This document shows, piece after piece, positions 32,878-44,291 of a stretch of DNA of 64,000 bases (position 1 is the first letter of the stretch; each line of letters begins with the position of its first letter). The translations under genes were made by a program, and so were the position numbers. The notes under the pieces were generated by a model, which saw only the letters and a program-made list of their open reading frames with translations, searched no databases and was not told the origin of the DNA. The DNA is from Mytilinidion resinicola (lineage: Eukaryota; Ascomycota; Dothideomycetes; Mytilinidiales; Mytilinidiaceae), in contig NW_022985462.1 of NCBI RefSeq assembly GCF_010093595.1, forward strand, positions 70,948 through 134,947. Reading direction: 5' to 3'.

Positions 32878-35369
32878 ATGATGGCAACCGGCTATCCACA
32901 ACATCCTGGAGGGCCCCAGCATCTGGGTATGCCTCATGCCCAGCAAATGGGTCCCGGGGGTCCAAATCCGGGCCAGCATCTAGGACAAGCAATGCAGATG
33001 CATCCAGGCGTGTCAGGGTCGAATGGACCGCACGTTAGCCAGGCGGGAGCTATGATGCCAGGCATGCAGCAGGGCGTCGGCCCCAATGCACATGCGCTGT
33101 CTCATTTGACCCCGCAGCCGCACATGTTCCCGCAGCAGCAACAGCAAATGCAAAGTAAGTGCTTTCACTATAGCATAGCCGTCGTCCGTTATACATCTCA
33201 TAGCTTATGCGACGATGTTGTCTCTCAGCATGAGGCGATTGCTAATAGGTCAAAAACAGTGAACCCTGCCCTGGTACAACAGCAGCAAAACCAAGCACAG
33301 CAGCAGGCTTTCCTCCGTCAGCGGCAACAACAGCAGCAGATGGCCTTTCAACAGCAGAACGGCATCGGCATGGGGTTCCCGGGCGGTATGAACCCCCAAA
33401 TGTCCGCGCAGGTGGCTGCTATGCAGGGAAATCCTCCTGGAAATTTCCCTATCAATCGGGTAGATCTCCCTCCACATATGCAGCAACAACTCCTCCAGCA
33501 GAGACAGATGCAGCAGCAGCAAGCTCAAGCCCACGCTCAGGCTCAGGCCCAAGCGCAGCAACAGGCTGTTTCTCAGCAGCAGCAGCAGCAGCAAATGCAT
33601 CAACACCTAGCAATGCAGCACGCACAGTCTCAATCAAGTAATCCGGGGCAACAAGGTCCTCAAGGCCCTCAAACGAGTCAGCCACAACAAGGCCCATTAC
33701 GTCCGCCATCACAGATGAGCGTTCACGAGGGGCATTCTTCTCCAGCACCCCCTCCAAATCCTCAGCAATCGCAGCCACCGCAAGCTCAACCTCCACAGGC
33801 GCCAAACCAACCCCCAAACTTACAGCAGCAAAATTCGCAGCAGCAACACCCCCAAAATGCTCAACAGATGCAAAGGCCGCAACAACCCTTAAACCAACAA
33901 CAGGTAGCTGTCCAGGCGATGATGCGACGGCAGCAAGAAGCTCGACAACAGCAAGGGCAAGGTCAAGCTGGTCAAACAATACTCAAGCTCCTGTTGTTTT
34001 TGGATCATCTGTCTCGATTCTCAGTAAGTTGCATTTCATGTTCATATGTTTGAGTCCGATCTAATTTGTGCCACTAGACTACCCGCCAAGAGAACAACAT
34101 TTCTCACTGGAATGCGTTTGTGAGCAAGTTCTTTTCTCCTGAGGGAGAATTCAAACACACCCTCTACGACCGATCTGGGGGCAAAACAAAACAGTTTCCT
34201 GTCAGCTTCGCCGCACTGCCTCGGTACTTCTATGTGCAATTTGATAGCGGTGTTGAGAATATGCAAATCACTATCGACGGGGCGTCAGAAAAGGCAGTGG
34301 GAACGGACTCCAACTACGTTGAGAGTCACAGAGCCAAGATCATCTATTCGTTCCAAAATGGCACGCAGGTCAGTGGTAATCTTCGCATTCCATGCATATT
34401 TGTTAATTTGAACAGCTTGTGGCCCCTGGAAAACTCTCAGCTATCTACAGTCAGTCCAATCAGCAGAACGAGCCCAAATTAGACTTGCTATCCTTTGAGA
34501 CAAGCGAACATCAGGAGTATATACCCCGCAAGACATTGGAACGGTTATTTACGCAACCGTCGCCGAGCCAATTGAGCCAGACACAGTCTCCTCGAATGAC
34601 AAACAAGCCGAATGCCAAGCAGCGCAACCAGCAACGCCAATTGCAAAAGCCCGACGTCCCTCCCGAGCCTTTTCTCAATTTGTCCGATCTACCGCAAGCA
34701 CCTATCGATGACTTTGGCGTAACTGCAAAGACGCTACAGTACCTGGAGGTATGCCAATCCGCACCCTTTCTAGGCTACGTGGCTGACTTGGAATAGATTG
34801 GAGAAACGTTTTCCCACATGAACCAGCTCATCCTATACGCTCAGGACCACCCTGAGCTCACGCCAGCTGGAGCGCTCAACAGTCTCCTCGCCTCGCTGCC
34901 GCCGAAGCAATTCTCCCAACAACCCAGTCAACAGCAACAAGGCAATATACCACCTAATCAAGCTCAGCTGCTCCAGCAACAACAGCAACAGAACCTTCCA
35001 CCAGGCTCACGTACCCCATCTGGTACGGGGCAAGCTGGTGGTCCAAATCATCAATTCATGTCTCCAGCAATGGCCAACCTCGGATTACCCGGAGCTATCA
35101 ACGGGTCACCACATCTCATGCAGAACAGTCACACGCCATCACCTGCCCAGACTCATATGGCTAAACAGCACAGCCAGCAAGGAACCAATAGTTCTGCGAC
35201 AGCCAGCGCAAACACATCACCCAACGTTAGCAACAAACGACGGAGAAGCAACGTCAAGATGGAGACTGACGATGGAGGTGGTGGTGAGGTCAACGGCGCG
35301 GGCGGCGGCCAGAAGGTGAAGGCGAGCCCTCGTGTTGGTGGGAACAAGCGAGTGAAAGGGAACGGTTGA
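32878..35369 (+). CDS. ptaB: LIM-domain-binding (LDB/PtaB/Adn1-type) transcriptional co-regulator
   Basis: Five exons: 32878-33154, 33260-34023, 34078-34368, 34416-34748 and 34797-35369; introns of 105, 54, 47 and 48 nt (donors GTAAGT, GTAAGT, GTCAGT, GTATGC). Phases fit; 745 residues. The N-terminal 330 residues are Gln/Pro/Met-rich low complexity. The conserved core begins at ILKLLLFLDHLSRFS and joins across intron 2 to TTRQENNISHWNAFVSKFFS, followed by YDRSGGKTKQFPV, LPRYFYVQFDSGVENMQI and, after intron 3, LVAPGKLSAIYSQ. This is the LDB-type domain found in animal LDB1/CLIM, plant SEUSS and fungal PtaB/Adn1/Mfg1. The C-terminus is Gln/Ser-rich and ends with a likely nuclear signal NKRRRSNVK and KRVKG. 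In moulds the PtaB class works with the LUG/Som1-type regulator downstream of PKA to control adhesion, biofilm and morphogenesis genes. The start at 32878 is the first ATG of the open frame (a second Met follows). Confidence 0.92.
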
Positions 35370-36463
35370 TACTTCCCCTGACACTGGACCATCACCGGAG
35401 CATTAGAGCGAAACAGCTTCTTACGTGCCGCGCCGAGTCGAGGCAGCGGTATCAATCACCAAATCATCCGTTATCTTAAACGGGGTCCACCCGAGGTAAC
35501 CCTCACCAAATCATACCGCATGCCATCTCATTCGGCTCCATTACCTTGGATACCCACACGAGAGCAGTTCCCTCGTTCGATATTTTTACATCCCACATCA
35601 CTATGTACAGCGTGGCGTTCGAATCTATCATTTTTGTTACACTTTCACGCGATCCGCTCTTCAAATATACCGGTATCCGGCGTATTAGCTATATCCGCAG
35701 CTCCATCCGATCTCTCAACTTTAATGTTCTTTGGCGTTCTGGTTCCAGCGCATTGGGAGGTCACCTTTTTTTGACCATTGGACTTTTTCTAGCCATGTGT
35801 GTTTATCCGGAAGAATGTGATATCACCAACATCTCTCAGCGCATATCGATCATATTTTCCGACATTCAATTCCCCTTTCTCCCTTTATCGAGGACATTTT
35901 CTATCTTTTTACACTGGTCTTTCAGACAAGAGCGACAAGAGAAATTTGTCCAGGTTACATAATTTTGTATATTACGATGGCGCTTCTGGGTATTATTGGA
36001 GATGCGACTAAGGGGTTGGGTAACCTAGCCGGGACAGGGCGGAAAGGGGCGGCTTTTTTATAACATTTTTCTTGTGTATTCCTTGAATGGGGATGAATGG
36101 AATCGACCTTTTCATGACGATTCTTTGAACAGGCTTTGCATGTGCTTCAGCGGTGTAGTGGAAGTGTCTTGTTCGTCATGTTGCTAATGTAATTCAGGAT
36201 GTATGTCTCGCCTACCGAATTCCGTGTATCCTTTCCGATCTCGATGTTTCGCACACCTCACCTCGTTATCCAGCCTTACCGGCGGCTTCCTCTACGCCTT
36301 GGATATAGCCATCGCCTCGCCTCCTTCGCTCACTCCTCTACCCCCTAGGTCGCCTTCTTCGCCAAACCGACCTACACGAATACGCTCCAGAATATCGTGT
36401 CGCCCCTTAAAGATTGCATCTCCTTCCCACCCAACCTCATCCTCTCACCTCATCTTCCCCTCC
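35370..36463. other. Intergenic between convergent genes
   Basis: Pyrimidine-rich to AT-rich sequence after the PtaB-like stop; should include its 3' UTR. C-rich from about 36300 onward, producing long but meaningless open frames on the plus strand opposite the small gene at 36464-36877. Confidence 0.45.
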
Positions 36464-36877
36464 TCACCCCCTCCGCCACGGCACCGGCCCCTCCGCATCC
36501 CTCACCCTCCCATCGCCTCCGCGGCCTCCACCCGCCGAACCCGTCGCACACGCAGCCCGCGGCACCCACCCCACAATCTCTCCCAGCGGCCTACCCGCCG
36601 CTCGAACCGTGCCAGCTCCCTTCGGCCCAGCACTCGCGCCTCGGGCCCCGGTTTCCGCTGCCAGCGCGGCGCTCGCGCGCGCGGCATGAAGCCGCTCCTG
36701 CGCGAGCGTCGCTTGCCGCCATTCGTCGGCCATGCGCTCGAGCGCCGCGTTGCTGGGATCGCGATACGCACGCGTGGTGGTTAGGAGGGGATTGGATGGG
36801 AGCGCGAAGATTTGGGGGGTGGGGGAGAAGCGGACGGTTTTCTTGGAGTTTGGGGAGGGAGTTTGCGGGGTGGTCAT
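36464..36877 (-). CDS. Small unknown protein with KTVRFSP-type start
   Basis: 137 residues from the ATG at 36877; the open frame continues upstream but only through His/Pro-rich sequence unlike a protein. The N-terminus MTTPQTPSPNSKKTVRFSPT resembles the KxVxF short motifs that bind protein phosphatase 1, though a four-residue match is weak evidence. Residues 35-75 (ALERMADEWRQATLAQERLH) form an amphipathic helix. The remainder is Ala/Gly/Arg-rich and ends without a clear domain, so the true C-terminus may be spliced. The opposite strand is open too because the region is GC-rich. I assign this strand because of the helix and a sensible start. Function unknown. Confidence 0.4.
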   Translation of the reverse strand: MTTPQTPSPNSKKTVRFSPTPQIFALPSNPLLTTTRAYRDPSNAALERMADEWRQATLAQERLHAARASAALAAETGARGASAGPKGAGTVRAAGRPLGEIVGWVPRAACATGSAGGGRGGDGRVRDAEGPVPWRRG

Positions 36878-37917
36878 TGTGGTCGGGTTCTGGAGGAGGT
36901 TGTGAAGTGGTATGTTGATGTAGTGAGGATGATGTCTGTATTGTGGCTTCACGGGGATGGGAGATAGATTGTAGTGGCGGTGTTGAGAGTTAGAAGGTGG
37001 GGAGGGTGTGACGTGGTTTGTGCAGTGAAGATATTGTCTATGTGGTGGCTTTATGGAGGTGGGCATGGTTGATGAATGATATAGGTGTTGGAGTGAATCT
37101 GACGGAAAGCTGGGGGACGTGCGGGCGTGAAGCTAGGGGTCTGATGCTTAGCGGGAAGGATGTCCTGTGGCAACATTGTTCAGTGTTTTGCCCTTCGAGT
37201 GCATTATGAGACCTGAATTCTATACATTAGGTCCGAAATCACGTGAGCTTCACATGATATGCACGTGACTATAAGTCCCGTATTTCAACTTCAACGATCA
37301 CTCGGTATGGCTGAGCCAGAATACGACAATTTCATGAGCACTTGAAAACTTTAAAGAAATGATCCAGCTTGTTGCACTCATTGCTTGTTAGTGGATGGTT
37401 GCTAGCGCGAACTGACGCGTTCGTCGTTCAGCCGAGTCGCGTTCCCAACTCCTCTTCTCCATCTAGTAACATCTTTAAGGTTCGATCAACAGAAAACGCA
37501 TGCATTAGTGCTATATAGTCTCTCATGCTTTGCTCCCTATTCGAAAACATGACCGATGCAGCAATGACTGTATCACCGGTGGCCAAAAGGGAAGACACCT
37601 GGCGTGCAAAGCGCCTCCTGTAGCCGAATGTGCATACAGCCACACTTCAGCTGCCAAGGACTGTTGCCTTTATCGGGAACTCATTCTCTTCATTTCATCA
37701 CAGGGCGCAGCACTCAGCCTGGTCTTAAATATACAGCGCAAACTCATCGGCTACGCTCAATATCAAAAAGCAAGAAGTGAGCTGAGAAGCAAAGAAGATC
37801 AGCACGTACCTTTGTAGACTCTGAGCTAAGTAGATATCGCTCGCCCGCAGTGTCTCTTCGTTCCAACAAGCCCTCACAGCCGTCCGCGTCGCCCTGCAGC
37901 TCCCAACGTGCTTTAGC
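36878..37917. other. Divergent intergenic region
   Basis: Between the small gene at 36464-36877 and the HET gene at 37918. AT-rich, with no credible frame. CACGTGA occurs at 37219-37260 more than once (ATCACGTGAG, GCACGTGACT), a possible E-box-like binding site pair, but this is a common short motif. Confidence 0.35.
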
Positions 37918-40893
37918 ATGGGACAGGTTCTGGGCTACTTGCACAGCTGGCGCTACCACTTGGCATTCGGCACTTTCATACCGCAATTCGCCCATATGCG
38001 CTTCTTCTTCGCATCCGGCGCCTTCTTCCCGCAGTTCGTCGAGCTATGCGTCACATCGTACCCAAGCCCTCTCGACCAGGCCGCGCCGCTTGCCGCCAAA
38101 TTTTTTCTCTTCGCGGTCGCGGGCGTGTTGGAGTACACCGCCGCATCATGGACCGCCGACCTGATTTGTGGGCTCGTGGCCCTTGTCTCTCTCCTTTTCC
38201 ACTTCGTGGCTCCCTTCGAGCTCCCGTTCGACATCGGTGGCTCCTTGCTCGCCCTGTTCCTGTGCGGTAGCTTCGCATTGCGCGTGAGGTCGTTCGCTCG
38301 AGATACAACTAGAGCGGGGCGAGGCCTCACGGTTCGAGGTGCGCTGGCGGCTCTGATGTGGCACAATCCCGCCCTCGCGTGCCATGTGACGTACTGCTGT
38401 ACGGTACGCTTGTTGGGAAGTGCGTCGCGGAGGATGCATGTACCAGACGTGTTCTGGGTGCTTGTGGCGCCGACGCTCGAGATGGGAGAGCTGCATATGG
38501 ACTCGAAGGGTGGAGGAAATCAAGCTTCCTTTACGTCGATTCTGGTCAAGGCGGGTTCGATTGGATTGATTAATACTGTGGTGAGGAATGGGCCGGCTTT
38601 TTTAATCCACATCACGCTGTTCGCACAAAGTCATGTGTTTTATCGGACGGCAGCGACCATACGACAACAGATTTGGCAACAGATCATGAAGAATGAGAAG
38701 GATCCGAAAGAGGCAAACAAAAGCCAAGCAACGCTGATCTGGCAGAAATGTCTTGCCGAGCTCCAAACGATACTTGGTGTGGTTGATGTTCTAGCTTCTT
38801 GTATTGTATCACAGGCTCTTACAGTTGCGACGTCGGTCTACGACACCGTACTGGACCAGCTCATTTACTTTTACTTGGCTCTTCCATACTGTAGAGATAG
38901 ACCTCAGCCGCTGACTGCTCAGGACCCCACCTTGGATCGAATCCGCCTTCTTACACTCCTCCCTTCCGCTTCTCCCTCGCGGCCTATTCGTGTTTTCCTC
39001 CAATGGTACCCAATCTCCTCCACTCCTTCCTACACCGCCGTCTCTTATTGTTGGGGCTCACCTGTCTTTACACACACTATCTCCGTCAACAACGACAAAA
39101 TCAACATAACCCGCTCTGCATACACCGCGCTCCAAGCGCTCCGCTCCCCTTTCCGGCCTCGCACGATCTGGCTCGATGCACTATGTATCGACCAAGCCTC
39201 AACCGCCGACCAAGACTGCCAGATCCCACTAATGCCGCAGATATACGCGAACGCAGCCGAGGTGACCGTCTGGCTCGGCCCTTCGAAAACAGCAGCCCTC
39301 GCCACCGCCCTGGTAGACCGGCTGTTCCTTGTGAACCGCCTGAGCCAGAGCGCAGGCACGCGGTTCGGATACGATGTCGATGTCGATGCGGCGCGGGCCC
39401 TCAAGCGTATGCTCAGGCGTGAGTGGTTTCGGCGCGCGTGGGTGGTGCAGGAGGTCGCTCGCGCCCGGGGGAAGGTTCGTGTGCGGTACGGGGCCGCACA
39501 ACTCGAGTGGACACGACTGAGCTGGTTTACTCAGTGTTTACTGGGAGACAAGACACTGCTGGAGATGCTAGACGGACGCATTGGGGATGCTGGGCTCGGC
39601 GAGCAGGCCCGAGAGGCACTGAAGAACGTGGGGTTGATAAGGCGGTTTGCGCTTGTCAAAGGCGGAGGCACGTCGTTGTCGCTGCTGTTCTATCTCGTCC
39701 AGATGTTCAAAACGGGCTGTGATTTCCAGACCGCTGCGGAGGTGAACTACGTTTACGCCCTGCTGGGCTTGTCCGAGCGTTCGAGTAGTTTTACGCTAAA
39801 GCTAGAGTATCGAACTAGCATACGGCAGTTGTACGTCGATATTGTCCGCCACCTTCTGGACGTGAGCCCACCAGCGACTCGACTCGACTTCCTGGCTCAC
39901 GCCGGCATGAGCTACGTAAAATACACGCCAACCCTCCCGTCTTGGGCACCAGCCTGGTCCGTCAAACCCACGAGTTTACCCCTTTTCGGCACAGATGGCA
40001 GTCCCGAGCTCCTGACCTCATCGAAGGTTCAGGAACTGCTTGATGATGCCGCTACGCTAGCCTGTGTTGCCAAAGGCAATCCCAATACCAAGAAGACGTC
40101 CTTTCACCACGAGGCTCTGGCGCAGGCGACACTATACAAGAACCAAATCCTTATGCTGCAGTTCGACGCGACAAAGGGAATGCAGCCCGATGCACGAATT
40201 TTGGCAGGCGATACCACGCTGGAGCTACGCGTGTGCCGGCTTGAGCGTGTGAGGACCGTCTGCGGATGCTATAAGCCGCCTGACGGAGCGGACCTTTCGA
40301 GCGCGCTTGCGACACTAAGGGAATGGATTTCTCTGGCTCTACTAGTAGTTGGCGCCTTGGGAAACGCGCATGGAACTCCCGGACGCGGCACGATGACGAC
40401 AAGCCCTGGAGCCGCGGCGACTTCTGCGTGGCAGACGTTCGTCGACACGCTCCACGCTGGCGTAAGCGAGGGGCAGGTCGACTACATATTCTCCACCGCG
40501 CCGCAGAAGGTTGGTCCAACGCTCCACAAGTTGACGAGGGAGGCGTTGATGAAGGTCATCCTGCCCGAAACAGTTAAGGGGATGTCGAGAGAAGAGCTGC
40601 GTCAAGCCCGTGCGACCTGCCTCGCGTCTATCAGCCACAGCTGTGCGGGGAGGTGTTTTGGGATCACTCAGAACGGGAAAATGGGCCTGTTTCCTGACGG
40701 GGTGGGAATTGGAGATGAAGTGAGCTTGGTTGCAGGTGCAAAGGTGCCTTTCATCCTTAGAGAGGTCTCTATGGTGGAAGATAATTGGAATGAACGCTGC
40801 TTTAAATTAGTTGGGCCTGCATACATATCAGGGACTATGTATGGAGAGGGAATGGATACGGCCAGTGAGTTCGAGACGATAAAGATTATATGA
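37918..40893 (+). CDS. HET-domain protein with N-terminal membrane region
   Basis: A single-exon frame of 991 residues. Residues 1-130 contain several hydrophobic stretches (FFLFAVAGVLEYTAASW, LICGLVALVSLLFHFVAPF, GGSLLALFLCGSFAL), so the protein is probably membrane-anchored. Two further possible spans lie before the HET domain. The HET domain starts with YTAVSYCWG at residue 372, continues with IWLDALCIDQAS and IYANAAEVTVWLG, and has the third motif WFRRAWVVQEVARA at residue 503; these are the three hallmark motifs. A further region with VNYVYALLGLSERSS and a C-terminal GRCFGITQNGKMGLFPDGVG block is typical of the long HET class. HET proteins act in vegetative incompatibility, triggering cell death when unlike hyphae fuse; the domain is TIR-related in fold. 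The next gene is also HET, so this is a small HET pair. The start ATG is followed at once by coding-quality sequence. Confidence 0.9.
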   Translation: MGQVLGYLHSWRYHLAFGTFIPQFAHMRFFFASGAFFPQFVELCVTSYPSPLDQAAPLAAKFFLFAVAGVLEYTAASWTADLICGLVALVSLLFHFVAPFELPFDIGGSLLALFLCGSFALRVRSFARDTTRAGRGLTVRGALAALMWHNPALACHVTYCCTVRLLGSASRRMHVPDVFWVLVAPTLEMGELHMDSKGGGNQASFTSILVKAGSIGLINTVVRNGPAFLIHITLFAQSHVFYRTAATIRQQIWQQIMKNEKDPKEANKSQATLIWQKCLAELQTILGVVDVLASCIVSQALTVATSVYDTVLDQLIYFYLALPYCRDRPQPLTAQDPTLDRIRLLTLLPSASPSRPIRVFLQWYPISSTPSYTAVSYCWGSPVFTHTISVNNDKINITRSAYTALQALRSPFRPRTIWLDALCIDQASTADQDCQIPLMPQIYANAAEVTVWLGPSKTAALATALVDRLFLVNRLSQSAGTRFGYDVDVDAARALKRMLRREWFRRAWVVQEVARARGKVRVRYGAAQLEWTRLSWFTQCLLGDKTLLEMLDGRIGDAGLGEQAREALKNVGLIRRFALVKGGGTSLSLLFYLVQMFKTGCDFQTAAEVNYVYALLGLSERSSSFTLKLEYRTSIRQLYVDIVRHLLDVSPPATRLDFLAHAGMSYVKYTPTLPSWAPAWSVKPTSLPLFGTDGSPELLTSSKVQELLDDAATLACVAKGNPNTKKTSFHHEALAQATLYKNQILMLQFDATKGMQPDARILAGDTTLELRVCRLERVRTVCGCYKPPDGADLSSALATLREWISLALLVVGALGNAHGTPGRGTMTTSPGAAATSAWQTFVDTLHAGVSEGQVDYIFSTAPQKVGPTLHKLTREALMKVILPETVKGMSREELRQARATCLASISHSCAGRCFGITQNGKMGLFPDGVGIGDEVSLVAGAKVPFILREVSMVEDNWNERCFKLVGPAYISGTMYGEGMDTASEFETIKII

Positions 40894-41307
40894 TTCTTCA
40901 AATGAAATCAAGCCATCCTTCTGTCCGCCATATCTAGGAACAGTTGTTGAATAGGCAACAAGAAAGCCCGTCTCGGAGATCCTAGCAAGACGCCTAAGAA
41001 GCTCAAAAGCAAAGCGCAGCGATACATGCATCCACTGTGGCTTGGCGGCCTGCTCCTGGTTGACCGGAATCTGCTGGCAGGCGACTGGTGCGTATTGGCG
41101 AATGGAATAGCGACGCTCCTGCATGGCATCCATGCTCATGACGCCAATCACGGATCGCGGATCGCTTCTCTCACACACCAGCAGCATGCACTGCCCCACT
41201 TTGAGTACATACTTACATAGAGCATACAGCCTTCCTCGACACAATCCCTAAACCACCACTTCCTGAATTATACACCAAACCTGCCTCACTTTCAAATCCC
41301 TTCGGAA
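40894..41307. other. Short intergenic between two HET genes
   Basis: 414 bp between same-strand HET genes. It should contain the 3' UTR of the first and the promoter of the second. No coding signal. Confidence 0.5.
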
Positions 41308-43587
41308 ATGCCTGGCTACGTATATCAACCTTTAGTGGACATTGAAAAGCATATCCCGGGTTTGGGGTCCCAGGCTCCTCCATTGGACGATGTAACACCA
41401 GGATTTGCTCAAGCTTCCGATCCGATTGTAGTGCCGGAAGGAGAAGAAACTTTGGAAGAGATCACCTCAGACACTAAAGCTTTGACTTTGGAAGACGGTA
41501 AAGAAGGGGATACAGAGACAGGAGTCACAGATGATGATCCTCACGAGTCAGGCCTTGACACAACTTTGCAGAGTGGACAAGACCCCGGAGCGGTGGCCGC
41601 AGAAGAGAGTGCACGAGATGAAGCTGGGGATGAGAAGCCTCACGCTTCATCAGCTCAGGAGGACAGTGACGATGACGAGGACTCGCACCGTTTTGTTATG
41701 AGTCTTATCGACCGGAAGTCGCCACTCTTTACACCAAAGGACATTGTTTGGGATATGATCAGGATCCTGAGGCTGCTACCGGGTGAATGGTCGGACCCAC
41801 TTCGGTGTGAACTCCACTCCAGTTACATCTGCAAAGACAATCAACCATACATGATTCACTACCCAAACCCATTGGGCGAGCATCCGACGTACGAAGCACT
41901 TTCTTATACATGGGGCGATATGTCCACGACTACGACAATGGATCTTTGTGGGCATCCTTTCAGCATAAGCAACAATCTCGAATCCGCTCTTCGACACCTG
42001 CGACAGGATAGTGAATGGAGAGATCTTTGGGTTGATGCGATCTGCATCGACCAAAGCAATATGCCAGAACGCAGTGCACAAGTCCTCAAGATGGCAGAGA
42101 TCTACCGGCACGCTTCCAAAGTGATAGTGTGGTTAGGTGAAGAAAGTAGCGATAGCAACCTTGCCATGGACTTGCTCGAGAGGCTTGGCGGGCGGGAAGA
42201 AGACATGACGTTGAAACCCATATTCAGTAACATAATCATCGGCCAGGAAGCCTTGCGACCCAAAAATCCGGACGACCTAATGGACCCTAAAGATCTTACC
42301 CAAGAGGAGTGGAATGCCATTACAGAACTCGTCTGTAAACGCACCTGGTGGTCTAGAATGTGGACTGTTCAAGAAATCACGAAATCCCAAGAAGCACGAC
42401 TCATGTGTGGAAAACGCGAAATCAACTGGGACACTATCACTAACATCATACGAAATAACCCCTACGCAAGAAAGCTGGATGAGCATCTTCACGCAAGATT
42501 TAGCGCGACTTTCCACTCTGCAATCACACTTGACGATCAGCGGACTGATTCGAACTATCCTATGTTCGAAATGAGAAGGGCAAGCACCCGACTGCGAACC
42601 CTTTTGGGACGGTACTCAGAACGCGACTGCTCGGACCCAAGGGATATGATATACGCATTGCTTGGACTCTCGTCTCTCCCGGAGTCGGAACTACGGGCGG
42701 ATTACTCTAAAAGTGTTCGCGAAGTATACATCGAGGCTGCCAAAGTAATGATTGCCGACGTAGCGAATAAGGGAGCACACTCCCGTCCCAGCTTAGAATT
42801 TCTCTGCTCAGCATACCGAACACCGGCTATACCACCGGAGCATGAGCTTCCGACATGGGTTCCCGATTGGTCTTCCGCGCTGAAAATCGATATGTTGGGC
42901 TTCGGACTTGATATCAAGTCACCGTTCAAAGCTTCCGGTACTTCTATACTGGAAGATTTGCCCAACTCCGATGACCTCGACCAAGGGGTCCTATGCGTGA
43001 AGGGGGTAGTATGGGACACAATCGAGGAGGTTGCAGATCTCGATCTAGTTTACAACAGATCTCTCAACAGCAAGGCTTTCGCCCAGGCTATAAGAGGGTG
43101 GGAGCCCGCGGATTTGGAATCCAGGAGCTATCCAACAGGGGAGAACGCACTCGACGCGTATTGGCGCACTCTGCTGACGAATCGAGCCACCAGCATTGTA
43201 ACGCAAATACCTGCTGGTGAGACCGAATGGCATAGACAGCAATACCTAGAGTGGTCTGGCAGAACAGCCATTGCGGACAGCAGCACTTCATCGCCAATTT
43301 ACGGGGTGCCTAACCGTATTTATGGATGGGTGACTTGCACCACCACAAAGGGATACTTCGGCTACGTCCCAGTACATTCGCTGCCGGGAGATAAAATCTG
43401 CATCATCCAGAGTGTGAGTGTTCCGCTGGTGCTGCATCCGCTGCTCCCTTTGGAAGAGGGAGAATCGGAACTTTCTCGTAGGCACGTGTTGATGGGGCCG
43501 TCGTACGTCCATGGAATCATGAATGGGGAAGTAGCAAAGCAGCTTGCAGAAGGTCAGGAGGAGGAAGAGCAGCTAGAAATTGTTTGA
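41308..43587 (+). CDS. HET-domain protein
   Basis: A single-exon frame of 759 residues. The first 130 residues are acidic and disordered (EEGEETLEEITSD, then ESARDEAGDE). The HET domain begins near residue 195 with YEALSYTWGD, continues with LWVDAICIDQSN and IYRHASKVIVWLGEESSD, and has WWSRMWTVQEITKS near residue 347, so all three hallmark motifs are present. The ALLGLSS motif and the C-terminal block ending in GPSYVHGIMNGEV are usual in this class, the latter being the GxxYVHGxMxGE signature. Predicted role: allorecognition-linked cell death or immunity-like signalling. It is not a recent duplicate of the neighbour at 37918, because similarity is confined to HET motifs and the C-terminal block. 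No membrane segment is seen, unlike the neighbour. Confidence 0.93.
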   Translation: MPGYVYQPLVDIEKHIPGLGSQAPPLDDVTPGFAQASDPIVVPEGEETLEEITSDTKALTLEDGKEGDTETGVTDDDPHESGLDTTLQSGQDPGAVAAEESARDEAGDEKPHASSAQEDSDDDEDSHRFVMSLIDRKSPLFTPKDIVWDMIRILRLLPGEWSDPLRCELHSSYICKDNQPYMIHYPNPLGEHPTYEALSYTWGDMSTTTTMDLCGHPFSISNNLESALRHLRQDSEWRDLWVDAICIDQSNMPERSAQVLKMAEIYRHASKVIVWLGEESSDSNLAMDLLERLGGREEDMTLKPIFSNIIIGQEALRPKNPDDLMDPKDLTQEEWNAITELVCKRTWWSRMWTVQEITKSQEARLMCGKREINWDTITNIIRNNPYARKLDEHLHARFSATFHSAITLDDQRTDSNYPMFEMRRASTRLRTLLGRYSERDCSDPRDMIYALLGLSSLPESELRADYSKSVREVYIEAAKVMIADVANKGAHSRPSLEFLCSAYRTPAIPPEHELPTWVPDWSSALKIDMLGFGLDIKSPFKASGTSILEDLPNSDDLDQGVLCVKGVVWDTIEEVADLDLVYNRSLNSKAFAQAIRGWEPADLESRSYPTGENALDAYWRTLLTNRATSIVTQIPAGETEWHRQQYLEWSGRTAIADSSTSSPIYGVPNRIYGWVTCTTTKGYFGYVPVHSLPGDKICIIQSVSVPLVLHPLLPLEEGESELSRRHVLMGPSYVHGIMNGEVAKQLAEGQEEEEQLEIV

Positions 43588-44291
43588 GATACGGAGTGAT
43601 CTGAGAAGCTCGTTTCTCTACCTTCGCTTTCACCCATGCTCATTTGATATCTTTGGTAAAGCAGTTCAGCCAGCATCTACAGTATAATCAGCTCAATAAG
43701 GTTGTGCCCTCGAACATTGCGGCCTTGGATGCCTGCTGTTAGTGATACAATGATTCTCAGGTTCCTGGAAAGTGTTGATATTCACCCTACATGCCTTATT
43801 CCGAAGATAATTGATCGTCTGAGGGGAGATTATCGATTCACTAGCTTTTACGGAAACGGAGCACGTCAAAGTATCTAGATATCAATCACAAGATACTAGG
43901 ACAGTATTATGTGCAGAGTACTGGAGGGGTACTGGAACTGACGTGCCTACACTCGCTGAGACGTTATGTGATAGGTGGAGTCAATGGGACTCAGCGAGGG
44001 GTGGCAGCCAGTTAGAATGCTCCTACGCACGTCTGTCTACGCGTCTCAGCTGTACAGGGTTCACTTCTCAGCTGGACAGGGTTCACCTGTTGTTTTGTCA
44101 CCGTTGCTGCCTGCAACCCCTGGTCTCTCTTCACTATATAGCCACTCATTAGCACCTCAATACAACTCATGCTTTCCTCACTGATCCTTTGCCCTTCCTA
44201 CGCCAGCTGCCAAGGGGAAACTCTCAAGTTAACTTCTATTACGATTAGTTGAAGCAATTCCCGGAGCCCCTCTTAATACTGCCTTTCACTA
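43588..44291. other. Intergenic with a short local duplication
   Basis: Contains CAGCTGTACAGGGTTCAC (44048-44065) followed at once by a near copy, CAGCTGGACAGGGTTCAC (44071-44088). CACTATATAGCC at 44132-44143 is a TATA-like element. This may be part of a further transposon remnant, but no boundaries could be found. Confidence 0.35.

Noticed and set aside
36203..36918. Long plus-strand frames opposite the small gene at 36464-36877
   Set aside because: Pro/Arg/His-rich low-complexity translation typical of the antisense of GC-rich coding DNA.
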